Source: Arthrobacter globiformis
Lineage (GTDB): Bacteria > Actinomycetota > Actinomycetes > Actinomycetales > Micrococcaceae
Reading direction: 5' to 3'
NCBI RefSeq assembly: GCF_030817195.1
Contig: NZ_JAUSYZ010000001.1
Span: forward strand, 2,790,001 to 2,854,000
DNA length: 64,000 bases
Program-made: the position numbers and the translations under genes
Notes under the pieces: model-generated
What the model saw: the letters and a program-made list of their open reading frames with translations, nothing else
Databases searched by the model: none
What the model was told of the DNA's origin: nothing
Shown here: piece by piece, positions 1 to 7,436 of the stretch
Numbering within the stretch: position 1 is the first letter of the stretch
Layout: each line of letters starts with the position of its first letter

Positions 1-35
1 GGCGTCAGGGCAACGGCGGTGCCAGTATCAGTCAT
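1..35 (-). CDS. Start of a gene that runs off the left edge
   Basis: An ATG on the minus strand at 35 opens a frame (MTDTGTAVALTP) that stays open to the window edge. Its ATGA overlaps the stop codon of the thioesterase gene, the same four-base coupling seen between the next two genes, so it is probably the third gene of that operon. Only about 11 codons are visible, so no function can be given. Confidence 0.45.
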   Translation of the reverse strand, partial: MTDTGTAVALT

Positions 36-607
36 GTTGTCAGAGCGCCCGGTTGGTGGGGGAAGATGAGCAGCGTGCTCGTGGCGGTGGCGAGGAGTTC
101 TCCGCTGGCGGTGCTGAGGCGGCCTTCGGTGAAGATCACCCGCGAGCCGGTTTTCACGACTGACCCCTCTGCGCGCAGAGCACCCTTCTGAAGCGTGATG
201 GGCCGCAGGTACTTGACCGCCAGATCGATAGAGGTGTAGCCGATCCCTGCTTCCAAGGTACTGTGTGCCGCGCAGCCGAGCACCGTGTCGAGGAGCGTGC
301 AGGCCAGGCCGCCGTGCACCATGCCGAGGGGGTTGTAGTGCGCTTCTCCCGGCCAGCACTGGAACTCGATGTGTCCGTACCTCGCATCGACGAGATCGAA
401 ATTCATGAGGGAAGCGATCGGCGGCGGCGCAATGCTGCCGTCGCGGAGGCCGGAAAAGTAGTCCAGACCCGACAGCCGTGGCAGCTGTTCGAGCGCGATG
501 GCCGGATCAATCCAGGTGAAGGTTTCCGAGCGTTGCGCCGAGGTGTTGGTTGACACCGGGGTTTCCTCCTTAGAGCTCTGCAGGTCTTCAGGGTTTGTCG
601 CGGTCAT
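32..607 (-). CDS. PaaI-family hotdog thioesterase
   Basis: A 191-residue protein whose C-terminal two thirds form a hotdog thioesterase domain. The family signature HGG lies at residues 98-100 with an acidic residue at D107 (GMVHGGLACTLLDT), as in PaaI/YbgC-like acyl-CoA thioesterases. The first 30 residues are low-complexity and probably disordered. The family hydrolyses aryl- or acyl-CoA thioesters in the cytoplasm; the substrate here is unknown. The start codon overlaps the stop of the SDR gene (ATGA) and its own stop overlaps the next start, so it is the middle gene of a tightly coupled operon transcribed away from the HxlR regulator. Confidence 0.85.
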   Translation of the reverse strand: MTATNPEDLQSSKEETPVSTNTSAQRSETFTWIDPAIALEQLPRLSGLDYFSGLRDGSIAPPPIASLMNFDLVDARYGHIEFQCWPGEAHYNPLGMVHGGLACTLLDTVLGCAAHSTLEAGIGYTSIDLAVKYLRPITLQKGALRAEGSVVKTGSRVIFTEGRLSTASGELLATATSTLLIFPHQPGALTT

Positions 608-1320
608 ACCGGGGCATTGGCTGCCAGGGCAGGGTACAGATCCGAGATCGAGCCAGACAGGCCGCGCTTCACTCCGGCGCTGATGTCGTCCACGATGACC
701 TCGTAATCACCCTGCTCAAGCCCATCGAACGACTTCCGCGCGACTTCCTCGGGGGAGATCTTCGGGGCATTCACGCCCTTGGCCATGGCTGTGTCCATGT
801 AGCCGACGTGAACACCCGTGACCTGCGTGCCTTGGGGCGCCAGTTCCACACGGAAGGAGTTGGTCGCCGACCACAGCCCGGCCTTTGATGCACTGTAGGC
901 GCCGGTGAGCGCGATCCAGCTGAGCACTGAGTGGATGTTGAGGACCGCTGATGTCCCGCTGGCGGCGAGCACCGGCGCGAATGCCCTGGTCAAGGCGACC
1001 GGTCCGAAGAAGTTGGTCTCCATGACCTCACGGATCTTCTCGTCGGGGAGTGCCAAGAACGTGTCCGATTCGACGCTCATGCCGGCGTTGTTGATCAGAA
1101 CGGTGACGTCCTGGGCCTGGGTAACGGCGGCCCGGATCGAGTCAGGGTTGGTGACATCGAGGGCGAGGGGGACGACCCGGGAGTCGTTCCACTCTTGCGG
1201 GCGGCGGGCCGTCGCGTACACCTTCGCAGCACCCCGGGCGAGGGCCTGTTCCACGAACTCGCGGCCCAGGCCTCCATTTGCACCGGTAACAAGGACGACG
1301 GCGCCAGATAGCAGTGGCAT
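604..1320 (-). CDS. Short-chain dehydrogenase/reductase (SDR)
   Basis: A 238-residue classical SDR. It shows the cofactor motif TGANGGLG (residues 12-19), NNAG (77-80), a catalytic serine near 131 and the YxxxK pair Y142/K146, so it should be an active NAD(P)H-dependent oxidoreductase. It is the first gene of the minus-strand operon and lies head to head with an HxlR regulator, which very probably controls it. Its C-terminal half closely resembles the truncated SDR at 44196-44729, so the two are paralogues. The substrate cannot be told from sequence. Confidence 0.88.
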   Translation of the reverse strand: MPLLSGAVVLVTGANGGLGREFVEQALARGAAKVYATARRPQEWNDSRVVPLALDVTNPDSIRAAVTQAQDVTVLINNAGMSVESDTFLALPDEKIREVMETNFFGPVALTRAFAPVLAASGTSAVLNIHSVLSWIALTGAYSASKAGLWSATNSFRVELAPQGTQVTGVHVGYMDTAMAKGVNAPKISPEEVARKSFDGLEQGDYEVIVDDISAGVKRGLSGSISDLYPALAANAPV

Positions 1321-1446
1321 GGATTCTCCTGTTCTTAGATAGGCGGCGACGCGGTCGTCGCGACCTCAGAACATCAGAGTAGTCGAGTGAGTAGGATTTT
1401 CCAACTGACTTGTATACTTGAAGAAAGTACCGAAAGCAGGTGAACG
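1321..1446. promoter_or_regulatory. Divergent promoter region, SDR operon / HxlR regulator
   Basis: The 126-bp space between the divergent SDR and HxlR genes should hold both promoters. An AT-rich patch at 1405-1430 contains TTGTATACTTGAAG, a TATACT hexamer (1413-1418) flanked by CTTG/CAAG-like arms. It is the best candidate for an HxlR operator overlapping a -10 element. No convincing -35 element is visible, so exact promoter positions are not assigned. Confidence 0.4.
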
Positions 1447-1929
1447 ATGAATCGGCCGACCGACAAGGCAGTAGATGCGCCCAGGGCGTGTTTCATCGCG
1501 GCGGGGCTCGACGTGCTCGGGGAGCGGTGGGCGCTGCTGGCGCTTCGCGAGATGTCTTTGGGCGTTCACCGGTTCGATCAGATCGCGCGAAATACCGGCG
1601 CGTCCCGCGACATCCTGGTGGGCCGACTGCGCACACTTGAAAGCCAAGGCGTGATCGAGCGCGTCCAGTACTCCGAGCGCCCCCCGCGCTACGAGTACCA
1701 CCTCACAACTTCCGGGGCCGAAGTCGCGCCCATCCTCATTTCACTCGCAGCGTGGAGCAGTACATGGATGCGCGACGAGACACCCCGCGCCTCTTATCGG
1801 CACAGTTGCGGGGCCGACCTGAAACCGCTGGTGATGTGTGCGGAATGCGGTGAGGAGTTCACGCCAGGAAGTTTGATGCTGGGACCGCTTGTGTCAACGG
1901 CCGGTACGAGCCCGGCGGCCGACCAGTAA
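1447..1929 (+). CDS. HxlR-family transcriptional regulator
   Basis: A 160-residue protein with the winged-helix HxlR domain over roughly residues 12-105: a conserved cysteine near the N-terminus (ARACFIAAGL), then GERWALLALREM and FDQIARNTGASRDILVGRLRTLE, followed by the wing (YSERPPRYEYHLT). The C-terminus carries CGADLKPLVMCAECGEE, where C-x(n)-CxxC spacing suggests a small metal-binding tail seen in some family members. The start is ATG with AGGTGA four bases upstream. By position it is the local regulator of the divergent SDR-thioesterase operon, possibly responding to reactive aldehydes or quinones as other HxlR proteins do. Confidence 0.9.
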   Translation: MNRPTDKAVDAPRACFIAAGLDVLGERWALLALREMSLGVHRFDQIARNTGASRDILVGRLRTLESQGVIERVQYSERPPRYEYHLTTSGAEVAPILISLAAWSSTWMRDETPRASYRHSCGADLKPLVMCAECGEEFTPGSLMLGPLVSTAGTSPAADQ

Positions 1930-2022
1930 CCACAAAACCAGACAGAGGACGACGGCGGTACATCCCGCCGTCGCCCTCTGGCCACCGTTGTGCACGGCTT
2001 TCGCCGGCCTGATTCCCTGGAC

Positions 2023-2263
2023 TCAAACCTCAGGTTCCTTCTCGAAGCAGACTGACGACGGTATCGCGGCGTCATAGGGCGGATAGACCGGTATTTGCAG
2101 CTGCGACCTGCTCCAGTCCGGCCATCAGCCGAGTCGCCGCCCCGATGCGCGCGCTGCCGAATCGACGATGACACGCTTGACTTCCCACTCGCCGTCCAGC
2201 AGCGAAGTGCCCCGTGCCGTATCGCCTGCCCAAACGGTCTAACAACGAGGACATTCGCGACAA
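2023..2263 (-). pseudogene. GNAT acetyltransferase remnant
   Basis: Three minus-strand frames together spell the C-terminal half of a GNAT N-acetyltransferase: DGEWEVKRVIVDSAAR (acetyl-CoA-binding strand/loop) in one frame, RLMAGLEQVA in the next, and IPVYPPYDAAIPSSVCFEKE, the usual GNAT C-terminus, before a stop at 2023-2025. The family segment between the second and third parts (the LYxxxGY region) is missing. The gene therefore has at least one frameshift and one internal deletion, and its N-terminal half is absent where it abuts the IS1380 remnant. Non-functional. Confidence 0.6.
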
Positions 2264-2267
2264 AGTC

Positions 2268-2775
2268 TTAAGTGCATCCAGGATCAGTGCGATGAGTGCT
2301 CTCTCGGCTGCCTTCTCGGGGAGCAGCAGCTGCTTGCGCCTGGCACAGGTGATGATTTTGCCGGCGGTCGCGAAAACCGGTGGCGCCTGGCTTTGATGTC
2401 GAGTTCCAGGCGTGGCCGCCGTCCGCGAGTGCGGTGAGCTGGAGGCCGGGAACTACAGGTAGGTCGCAGGCCAGTGCGGCGAGTTGGCCCAGGCCTATTG
2501 GCGGGGAAGACAAGCGGAGCGAACCCGTAGCCCCTTACACGTGCCCCGCGATTTTCTCCTCGTCTGAGTGTGCTTTCACGAGGGTCGCGCCCAGGTCGAT
2601 GACCAGCGGGTCCGCCGACATGGCCTGCAGTTCCGGGTTCGGGTCCCGGCCGTATCCCGGGCCCTGGACGGCAGTTGGCCAGTGAACGAGACCGGAAGGG
2701 GCGGGAAAATACGGCCAAGACTGGACACGCGAAGGGTGCTCCTTTGCTCGGCAGAATAACGGTCTCGACAACCAT
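2268..2775 (-). pseudogene. IS1380-family transposase remnant
   Basis: On the minus strand the segment LVIDLGATLVKAHSDEEK followed, after a frameshift, by GYGFAPL matches the IS1380 transposase core around its first catalytic aspartate (family pattern LVIDxDATLVxxHSEKE...GFHPL). Here one conserved Asp reads Gly (DLG for D-x-D). Downstream frames give a stretch like the IS1380 C-terminus (LACDL...LTALAD...GHAW, then AKIITCARRKQLLLPEKAAE). About 60% of a normal 450-residue transposase is deleted and the frame is broken at least twice. A dead insertion-sequence relic. Confidence 0.6.
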
Positions 2776-2802
2776 ATTTTCCTAGTTCAGAGCACCCTTC
2801 GC
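2729..2802. repeat. 13-bp perfect inverted repeat by the IS1380 relic
   Basis: GCGAAGGGTGCTC at 2729-2741 is repeated in perfect inversion (GAGCACCCTTCGC) at 2790-2802, with 48 bp between. It lies at the 5' edge of the transposase relic, so it may be part of an IS terminus or of the transposase control region. I cannot find a matching copy at the other edge of the relic. Confidence 0.5.
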
Positions 2803-2987
2803 CTGTTTAAACACAAACCTAAAAACACCGAGTCATGAAAAGCGTGGGCTAGCCCACTTCTACGGATTTACTTGTTCCTACGGCTGCGGCCGGACGACGC
2901 CCATGTTTTGCCAGTTGGATTTGTTCGTAAACGTGGTGAGGCAGTTCGGTGAAGCGCGGCAGAAATCTGGTGTTGAGTTGGTCGCGG

Positions 2988-3303
2988 GTCGCCATGATGG
3001 CATACTACGCAGAATAGACCTCGCCAGCATCGGTGGTCACAATCCAGCGCGCTTGGGTGGTCACAATCCAGCGCGCTTGGGCCTCATCGAACTTGGCACC
3101 TGTGACCCGTGTATTGAGTTGAATATTTTTGAGCAGATCGAAACGGTCTGCCACGTGATTGATGTATTCAAGGATCTCGGGTTGGGAAGCGTACCGCTCC
3201 GTCCACGGCCACTCCTGCTGCAGTTCCTCCGAGAAGGAATACGAATAATCTAGGGACTCTATATCGCAGCGGGCGCCCGGGTAGCGGTTGTGGTACCAGG
3301 GCG
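2988..3303 (-). pseudogene. Baeyer-Villiger monooxygenase fragment
   Basis: Minus-strand residues WYHNRYPGARCDIESLDYSY, then EWPWTERYASQPEILEYINHVADRFDL and IMAT, are a clear match to the FAD/NADP-binding part (about residues 60-160) of cyclohexanone-type Baeyer-Villiger monooxygenases (family pattern TWYWNRYPGARCD ... YINHVADRFDL ... MATG). The N-terminal FAD Rossmann motif and the C-terminal two thirds are missing. An in-frame TAG (3005-3007) sits where the conserved Arg/Phe before IMATG is expected, and a 24-bp tandem duplication has inserted eight residues. The upstream open frame to 3505 does not resemble the family. Non-functional. Confidence 0.75.
3032..3079. repeat. Perfect 2 x 24-bp tandem duplication
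   Basis: The unit ggtggtcacaatccagcgcg plus cttg occurs twice back to back. Being a multiple of three, it duplicates eight residues (ARWIVTTQ/ARWIVTTD) in the monooxygenase relic without shifting frame. The copies are identical, so the duplication is recent or the read is misassembled. Confidence 0.9.
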
Positions 3304-3544
3304 GGCAGAAAGTTATCCTGGTTCTGGGGTCCGAAAACAGCCGCTGCTCCGTTTTTGGCCGGTGAGCGGATCGGTGACGTCGGTGGAACGATGGCGCCGT
3401 GGCTAGGAAGCGGTCTGCGTGGCGTACAAACAACGAGAACTGTCCTGATCCGGAACAGCGGAGAGCTTCGACGGTTCTGATGGGGACAGGCAGCCGGCTA
3501 CTCAAACATCTTCAGGTACCGGACTATGGGCAGCCCCGGGCGGG

Positions 3545-4132
3545 TCAGTCCCGGTGAGCATGGGTGACGAAGTGCTCAACCCGGCGGTCAGGAATTAGCC
3601 AGATCAGGGCCACGATGGTGTAGACCGCAACCCCAAGCAGTGGCTGGACTGCGGTCAGCCCGAGGCCTGCGACGTAAATCAGTGGCGACGCTTTGCCTTT
3701 CCAGTCCCGGCCAATTGCCTGGGCGAGGGGGCCATCCCGGCCTTGTTGGCGGATCAGTGCCCGTTCCAGGATGAAGTAGGCGATCGCGGCGCACAGTAAG
3801 TTGATCCCATACGTCAGCACCGGGATCTGCACGAAGCCGGACTCATCCATCCAGCGGGTGGTGAACGGGATTAGCGAAAGCCAGAACAACAAGTGCTGAT
3901 TGGCCCAGAGGATCGCCCCGTTGACCCTGCTTGCCAGGTGGATCATGTGGTGGTGATTGTTCCAGTAAATACCGACGTAGACGAAGCTGAGCAGGTAGCT
4001 GAGGAACGTGGGCAGGACGGACCCCAAACCACGCCAGGTCGGTTCGTCCGGCACGTGGAGTTCCAGCACCATGATTGTGATGATGATGGCGAGCACACCA
4101 TCACTGAACGCCTCCAGACGGTTCTTGTTCAT
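3545..4132 (-). CDS. TMEM175-family (DUF1211) membrane channel-like protein
   Basis: A 195-residue membrane protein. The N-terminus RLEAFSDGVLAIIITIMVLEL carries the TMEM175 signature RxxxFSDGVxAI in the first transmembrane helix, and about five further hydrophobic segments follow (YLLSFVYVGIYW, LLFWLSLIPF, YGINLLCAAIAYFIL, LIYVAGLGLTA, VAVYTIVALIWLI). Bacterial members are tetrameric potassium-permeable channels of the plasma membrane. The start overlaps the stop of the DNA ligase gene (4129-4132), so the two are translationally coupled, although no functional link is obvious. Confidence 0.88.
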   Translation of the reverse strand: MNKNRLEAFSDGVLAIIITIMVLELHVPDEPTWRGLGSVLPTFLSYLLSFVYVGIYWNNHHHMIHLASRVNGAILWANQHLLFWLSLIPFTTRWMDESGFVQIPVLTYGINLLCAAIAYFILERALIRQQGRDGPLAQAIGRDWKGKASPLIYVAGLGLTAVQPLLGVAVYTIVALIWLIPDRRVEHFVTHAHRD

Positions 4133-5655
4133 GGGGTACGGAGCAGAGCGCGCAACGTCTGGATGGTGTCGGCCTCCGCGGCCGTCTTGTCGTCACGGTA
4201 GCGCTTGACTCGTGCGAACCGAAGGGCGATTCCACCCGGATAGCGGGGAGAGTGCTGGACGCCGTCGATGGCGATCTCGACCACGGTGACCGGTTTGGTC
4301 CACACCGTACCCGCCGTACGCCGCATCTCCAACTCCTGGAATCTTTCGGTCTGCCATTGAAGCAGCGCGTCGGTGAGGCCCTTGAAAGTCTTGCCCACCA
4401 TCACGTAGCCGCCGGGTTCGCCGAACTCGCCAACAGGGTCCAGGGCTCCGAGGTGCAGGTTCGACAGCAGCCCGGTGCGCCGTCCTGACCCCCATTCGCA
4501 GGCGAGCACCACCAGGTCGTAGGTGAGAACCGGCTTCACCTTGATCCAGTTCGAACCCCGCCGCCCGGCGGCGTAGGCCGAGCCCACCGCCTTCACGACC
4601 ACACCCTCATGGCCGGCGGCCAGCGCATCGCGCAACACTCTCTCGGCAACAGCCGCATCCGCAGTGATTTTCCCCGGGATGCGGTGACCGGGGGCAATGC
4701 GCTCGAGCACGCCGATGCGTGCGGACAGCGGCTCGTCGAGCAGGTCGCGCCCGTCGATGTGCAGCACGTCGAAAAACCACGGATGCAGCAGCGTGGTGCG
4801 CGCCGCGTTCGCCCCGAACCGGGACATGGTCTCCTGGAACGGCCGGGGCCCGCCGTCCTCGTCGAGGGCTAGGGTCTCGCCGTCGAGGATCACATCGCGC
4901 ACGGGCAGTCCTCGCACCACCTCCGCCACCTCAGGCAGCCGGTGGGTCACTTCGGCCAGGGTGCGTGTGTAGATGCGCACGTCGTCGCCGGCACGGTGCA
5001 CCTGGATGCGTGCGCCGTCGAGCTTGTATTCCACCGACGCTTCCCCCGTCGCCTCCAGCGCCTCGCCGGCACTGGCCGCGGTTGCGGCGAGCATGGGCTG
5101 CACGGGACGCCCGACGACGAGGCCGACCGCGTCAAGCTGGGCCGCGGTGCCCGTGACCGCCAGCAGGGCGGTCCCGCCGAGATCGCCGGAGAGCATCGCT
5201 GCGCGCCGTACGGCCTCGACCCGCCGGCCGGCGGCGCGGGCAACCGCATCCGTCAGTACGCCTTCGAGTGCACCGGTACGAAGTTCTCCGAGCAGCACGC
5301 CGGCGATGAAGGCCTGCTCTCGTTCGGTGGCTTCCGCCATCAGAGTCCGAAGGGTGGCGGCGCGTTCCATGGTCGAGCCAGCGCCTGCGGCTGCCAGCAG
5401 CCGGTCCAACGCAACGTCGAGGTGGGCGATAGTGAGATTCGGCTCAGGAGCTGGCTCGCCCTTGGCCGCCCTCATGCCGCTCCAGCCGATCCCGACTCGG
5501 CCCTGGCGAGGCTTGGCGGTGAGCAAGCCGACGGCCGTCGGGATGTCCGCGGGGTCGAGCCGGAGCAGCAGGCCTGCCAGTTCGTTGACCTTGGCGAGCC
5601 GGGAGCGGGTGGCCGCGACGGCTTCCGAGGTCCTCACGAGCTCGTCGAGTAGCAT
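4129..5655 (-). CDS. ATP-dependent DNA ligase
   Basis: A 508-residue ligase of the LigB/LIG1-like type. Residues 1-170 form the helical DNA-binding domain. The adenylation domain follows with the nucleophile in EYKLDGARIQVH (K211, KxDGxR), and DGETLAL, FFDVLHIDG and EGVVVK supply the other nucleotidyltransferase motifs. The C-terminus (about 400-508) is an OB fold ending with the RFARVKRYRDDK motif. It seals nicks with ATP through a lysyl-AMP intermediate; in actinobacteria this is an accessory ligase beside the NAD-dependent LigA and is usually placed in repair. All catalytic motifs look intact. It is the first gene of a pair with the TMEM175-like gene. Confidence 0.93.
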   Translation of the reverse strand: MLLDELVRTSEAVAATRSRLAKVNELAGLLLRLDPADIPTAVGLLTAKPRQGRVGIGWSGMRAAKGEPAPEPNLTIAHLDVALDRLLAAAGAGSTMERAATLRTLMAEATEREQAFIAGVLLGELRTGALEGVLTDAVARAAGRRVEAVRRAAMLSGDLGGTALLAVTGTAAQLDAVGLVVGRPVQPMLAATAASAGEALEATGEASVEYKLDGARIQVHRAGDDVRIYTRTLAEVTHRLPEVAEVVRGLPVRDVILDGETLALDEDGGPRPFQETMSRFGANAARTTLLHPWFFDVLHIDGRDLLDEPLSARIGVLERIAPGHRIPGKITADAAVAERVLRDALAAGHEGVVVKAVGSAYAAGRRGSNWIKVKPVLTYDLVVLACEWGSGRRTGLLSNLHLGALDPVGEFGEPGGYVMVGKTFKGLTDALLQWQTERFQELEMRRTAGTVWTKPVTVVEIAIDGVQHSPRYPGGIALRFARVKRYRDDKTAAEADTIQTLRALLRTP

Positions 5656-5718
5656 GGCACCAGTCTGTCACGGCCGCTGGCTATGGACAGCGATTAGGCC
5701 CTGTTCCAGAATGGGCGC

Positions 5719-6321
5719 GTGGGAATCATCGTCGCCAACCTGTTTGTCACCCTCGACGGCGTCTACCAGGCGCCGGGCGGCAGCGAAGAAGATACCGCGG
5801 GCGGATTCGCCTTCGGTGGCTGGCAGGCTCCGGTGTCCGATGACGAGGCCGGCGCTGCCATCGGCGATGAGATTGGCCGCATCGACGCCCTGCTCCTCGG
5901 TCGGAAGACCTACGACATTTTCGCGGCCTACTGGCCGCACCAGTCCGACGAGATCGGCGGCACGCTCAATCGGGTGCCCAAGTTCGTCGTCTCCAATTCA
6001 CTGGTTGCTCCGGCGTGGGCGGGCACCAAGGTGCTGCCAAACGCAGAGGCAGCGGGCCGGCTCCGTGAAGAGTTCGACGAGGTGCACATGTTCGGCAGCG
6101 GAGTCCTCATCCGGTCGCTACTGGCAGCGGACGTGCTCGACCGCCTCCACCTCTGGCTCTATCCGATCACCCTCGGGCAGGGCAAGCGCATCTTCGACGC
6201 CGTGACCGTCCCCGCCTCCTTCCGCCTCGCCGAGCCGGCGCGCACCTTCCCGAAGGGGGCAGTGTCGCTGGTCTACGACCGAGCAGGCAGCGTGGCGACC
6301 CAGGATATGCCGGGCGCCTGA
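5719..6321 (+). CDS. Dihydrofolate-reductase-like (RibD C-terminal domain) protein
   Basis: A 200-residue protein of the RibD C-terminal/DHFR-like superfamily: N-terminal strand VANLFVTLDGVYQAPGG, LLLGRKTYDIFAAYWP (residues 58-73), KFVVSNSL, and the nucleotide-binding loop VHMFGSGVLIRSLLAADVLDRLHLWLYPITLGQGKRIF. The fold binds NADPH; most stand-alone actinobacterial copies have no known substrate. The start is GTG, because no ATG lies before the conserved first strand. The stop TGA overlaps the ATG of a truncated second copy (6321), a remnant of a tandem pair. Confidence 0.88.
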   Translation: MGIIVANLFVTLDGVYQAPGGSEEDTAGGFAFGGWQAPVSDDEAGAAIGDEIGRIDALLLGRKTYDIFAAYWPHQSDEIGGTLNRVPKFVVSNSLVAPAWAGTKVLPNAEAAGRLREEFDEVHMFGSGVLIRSLLAADVLDRLHLWLYPITLGQGKRIFDAVTVPASFRLAEPARTFPKGAVSLVYDRAGSVATQDMPGA

Positions 6322-6419
6322 TGGGCAAGGTTATCGCGTCCATCACCACGTCCGTTGACGGCTTTATTACCGGCCCAGACGACAGGCCCGGCTGCGGCCT
6401 GGGCAAGGGCGGAGAGGCG
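6321..6419 (+). pseudogene. Truncated second DHFR-like gene
   Basis: The frame starting at 6321 begins MGKVIASITTSVDGFITGPD and continues to about codon 33 (GLGKGGE) exactly as DHFR-like proteins of this family do, then loses all similarity although the frame stays open to 6689. The normal protein has about 190 residues, so only the first sixth survives. The break at about 6419 is probably an old deletion or insertion. From 6420 to 6630 I recognise nothing. Confidence 0.6.
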
Positions 6420-6630
6420 AGCAGCCTCGGGATGGTGCGGAGAAGCCACCGCGCACAAAACCATACCATTTTCAGCATAACCCTCACAGCCCACCCGGAG
6501 ATCCCTCCGTCGCATGGGGACAAGTCCTGCCCCGTGCGGTCTGGCCTCCGTCCGCGACGATGTCTGTGGGGGCGGTGTTCGCTCGCCAAAACCGTCCCGT
6601 TACCTGGCCGGGGTTCGCCTCCGCTGCTTG

Positions 6631-6855
6631 TCACGTCGCATGTCCAGGGGCGGGGCGGGGCCGCACCCGCGTTCCCTTGGTGCCGATGAAGGTGCAGTGG
6701 TCTCCGTCTGGTGCCTGGAGTGTCAAGTGCACCAGGCCGTCGCGTTGCTCGGCGGCCATCACGTGGAAGTCATGATCCCTGATACGCAGTACTGTGCCTT
6801 CATTCACGGTCTTGAGTTTGAGCGGATTGTCCGCAGCTGCTTGTTTTGTCTTCAT
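6631..6855 (-). CDS. Small unknown protein under an HspR-like operator
   Basis: A 74-residue protein with no family I recognise. It reads as mainly beta-strand (TVLRIRDHDFHVMAAEQRDGLVHLTLQAP), with a basic, proline-rich tail. An AAGGTG Shine-Dalgarno four bases before the ATG supports the start. It is the first gene behind one of the five heat-shock-type promoter/operator modules (6870-6920), which suggests that it is made under the same conditions as the Hsp20 proteins. It could be a small chaperone-associated or RNA-binding protein, but nothing in the sequence settles that. Confidence 0.6.
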   Translation of the reverse strand: MKTKQAAADNPLKLKTVNEGTVLRIRDHDFHVMAAEQRDGLVHLTLQAPDGDHCTFIGTKGTRVRPRPAPGHAT

Positions 6856-6869
6856 GCACCTTCATCCTG

Positions 6870-6920
6870 ATCTATATCTGTTGATATAGATTTAGTAGCA
6901 CTCGCAGCCGCATCGCGCAA
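6870..6920 (-). promoter_or_regulatory. Heat-shock module A: promoter plus palindromic operator
   Basis: Reading the minus strand: -35 TTGCGC (6920-6915), a 17-bp spacer, -10 TACTAA (6897-6892), then directly a perfect palindrome ATCTATATC-AACA-GATATAGAT (6891-6870). The operator covers the region just after the -10, where a bound repressor would block polymerase. It drives the 74-residue unknown protein. It shares spacing and sequence with modules B to E. Confidence 0.8.
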
Positions 6921-6954
6921 GGTTTTCTATCCCGGTTTCCCACGCGAAAAACGC

Positions 6955-7004
6955 TTGCACACGCGCTGTGGCAGTGCTAAAAATCTATGGTGGTTGATAT
7001 AGGT
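6955..7004 (+). promoter_or_regulatory. Heat-shock module B: promoter plus operator before tRNA-Lys
   Basis: -35 TTGCAC (6955-6960), a 17-bp spacer, -10 TAAAAA (6978-6983) and the operator ATCTATGGT-GGTT-GATATAGGT (6983-7004), an imperfect copy of the island's palindrome. The predicted transcript starts about 60 bp before the mature tRNA-Lys end and continues into the 82-residue gene. The only start codon in between (7010) opens a frame that translates the tRNA itself and is not credible. Confidence 0.7.
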
Positions 7005-7051
7005 CACGCATGAAGCCGACACGTACTGACCGAGTATTGCGCAGGAAGCAC

Positions 7052-7124
7052 GCACCCGTAGCTCAGCCGGGAGAGCAGGGGACTTTTAATCCTCGGGTCG
7101 TGGGTTCGATTCCCACCGGGTGCA
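7052..7124 (+). tRNA. tRNA-Lys (anticodon TTT)
   Basis: A 73-nt cloverleaf without encoded CCA. The acceptor stem is GCACCCG/CGGGTGC with discriminator A, the D-arm GCTC/GAGC has GG in its loop, the anticodon stem GGGGA/TCCTC (one G-T pair) carries loop CTTTTAA, and the T-arm is GTGGG-TTCGATT-CCCAC. The anticodon TTT reads AAA/AAG lysine codons. It sits directly behind a heat-shock-type promoter/operator (module B), which is unusual for a tRNA. No copy of its 3' end is visible elsewhere in the window, so it is not obviously an integration site. Confidence 0.92.
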
Positions 7125-7187
7125 CGCTGGAACAGTCCGCCGGACTCCTGGTTCGGCGGGGTCCAGACGAAGGGGCGGTGATGCGAA

Positions 7188-7436
7188 ATGGACTCAGAAC
7201 TCCAGAGGCTGCGGGCACTGGCGGCGGTCATAGCAACCGCCGAAGCCACCCTGGACGTTGCATACAGAACGCTGCGGGAATCCGCCGCGGCGCTGCTGCG
7301 CACCGGGGATGCCACCCTTGCCGAGGTGAGCGAGGCGACCGGCCTGGATCAGGGTGAACTGCTGGATCTGCTCAGCCGGAACATTCCCGGGCGGGAACCG
7401 TCCTGGAAGAAACCGGGGATTGCAGGCCTTTCCTAG
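7188..7436 (+). CDS. Small helical protein downstream of tRNA-Lys
   Basis: An 82-residue, almost wholly alpha-helical protein that I do not recognise. The first half is a heptad-like helix (LQRLRALAAVIATAEATLDVAYRTLRESAAALL). The second half, ATLAEVSEATGLDQGELLDLLSR, resembles a short helix-turn-helix, so a small DNA-binding or adaptor protein is possible. It lies 63 bp behind the tRNA on the same strand, with no visible promoter of its own, so it probably shares module B. Located inside the Hsp20 island. Confidence 0.6.
   Translation: MDSELQRLRALAAVIATAEATLDVAYRTLRESAAALLRTGDATLAEVSEATGLDQGELLDLLSRNIPGREPSWKKPGIAGLS

Noticed and set aside
2903..3253. 116-codon plus-strand ORF with a repeated HNPARLGG segment
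   Set aside because: The repeat is only the antisense of the 24-bp tandem duplication in the monooxygenase relic.
4942..6205. Long plus-strand ORFs of 236 and 410 codons antisense to the DNA ligase and running into the DHFR-like gene
   Set aside because: Low-complexity Ser/Ala/Arg composition, no start signal and perfect overlap with genes carrying clear catalytic motifs: GC-driven shadows.
7052..7124. tRNA-Lys as an attachment site of an integrated element
   Set aside because: No repeat of its 3' end and no integrase or phage gene is visible in the window.
7010..7357. A 115-codon plus-strand ORF with ATG at 7010 just behind heat-shock module B
   Set aside because: It translates the tRNA-Lys gene (the PVAQPGEQGTFNPRVVGSIPTG-like artefact) and then runs out of frame over the 82-residue gene.
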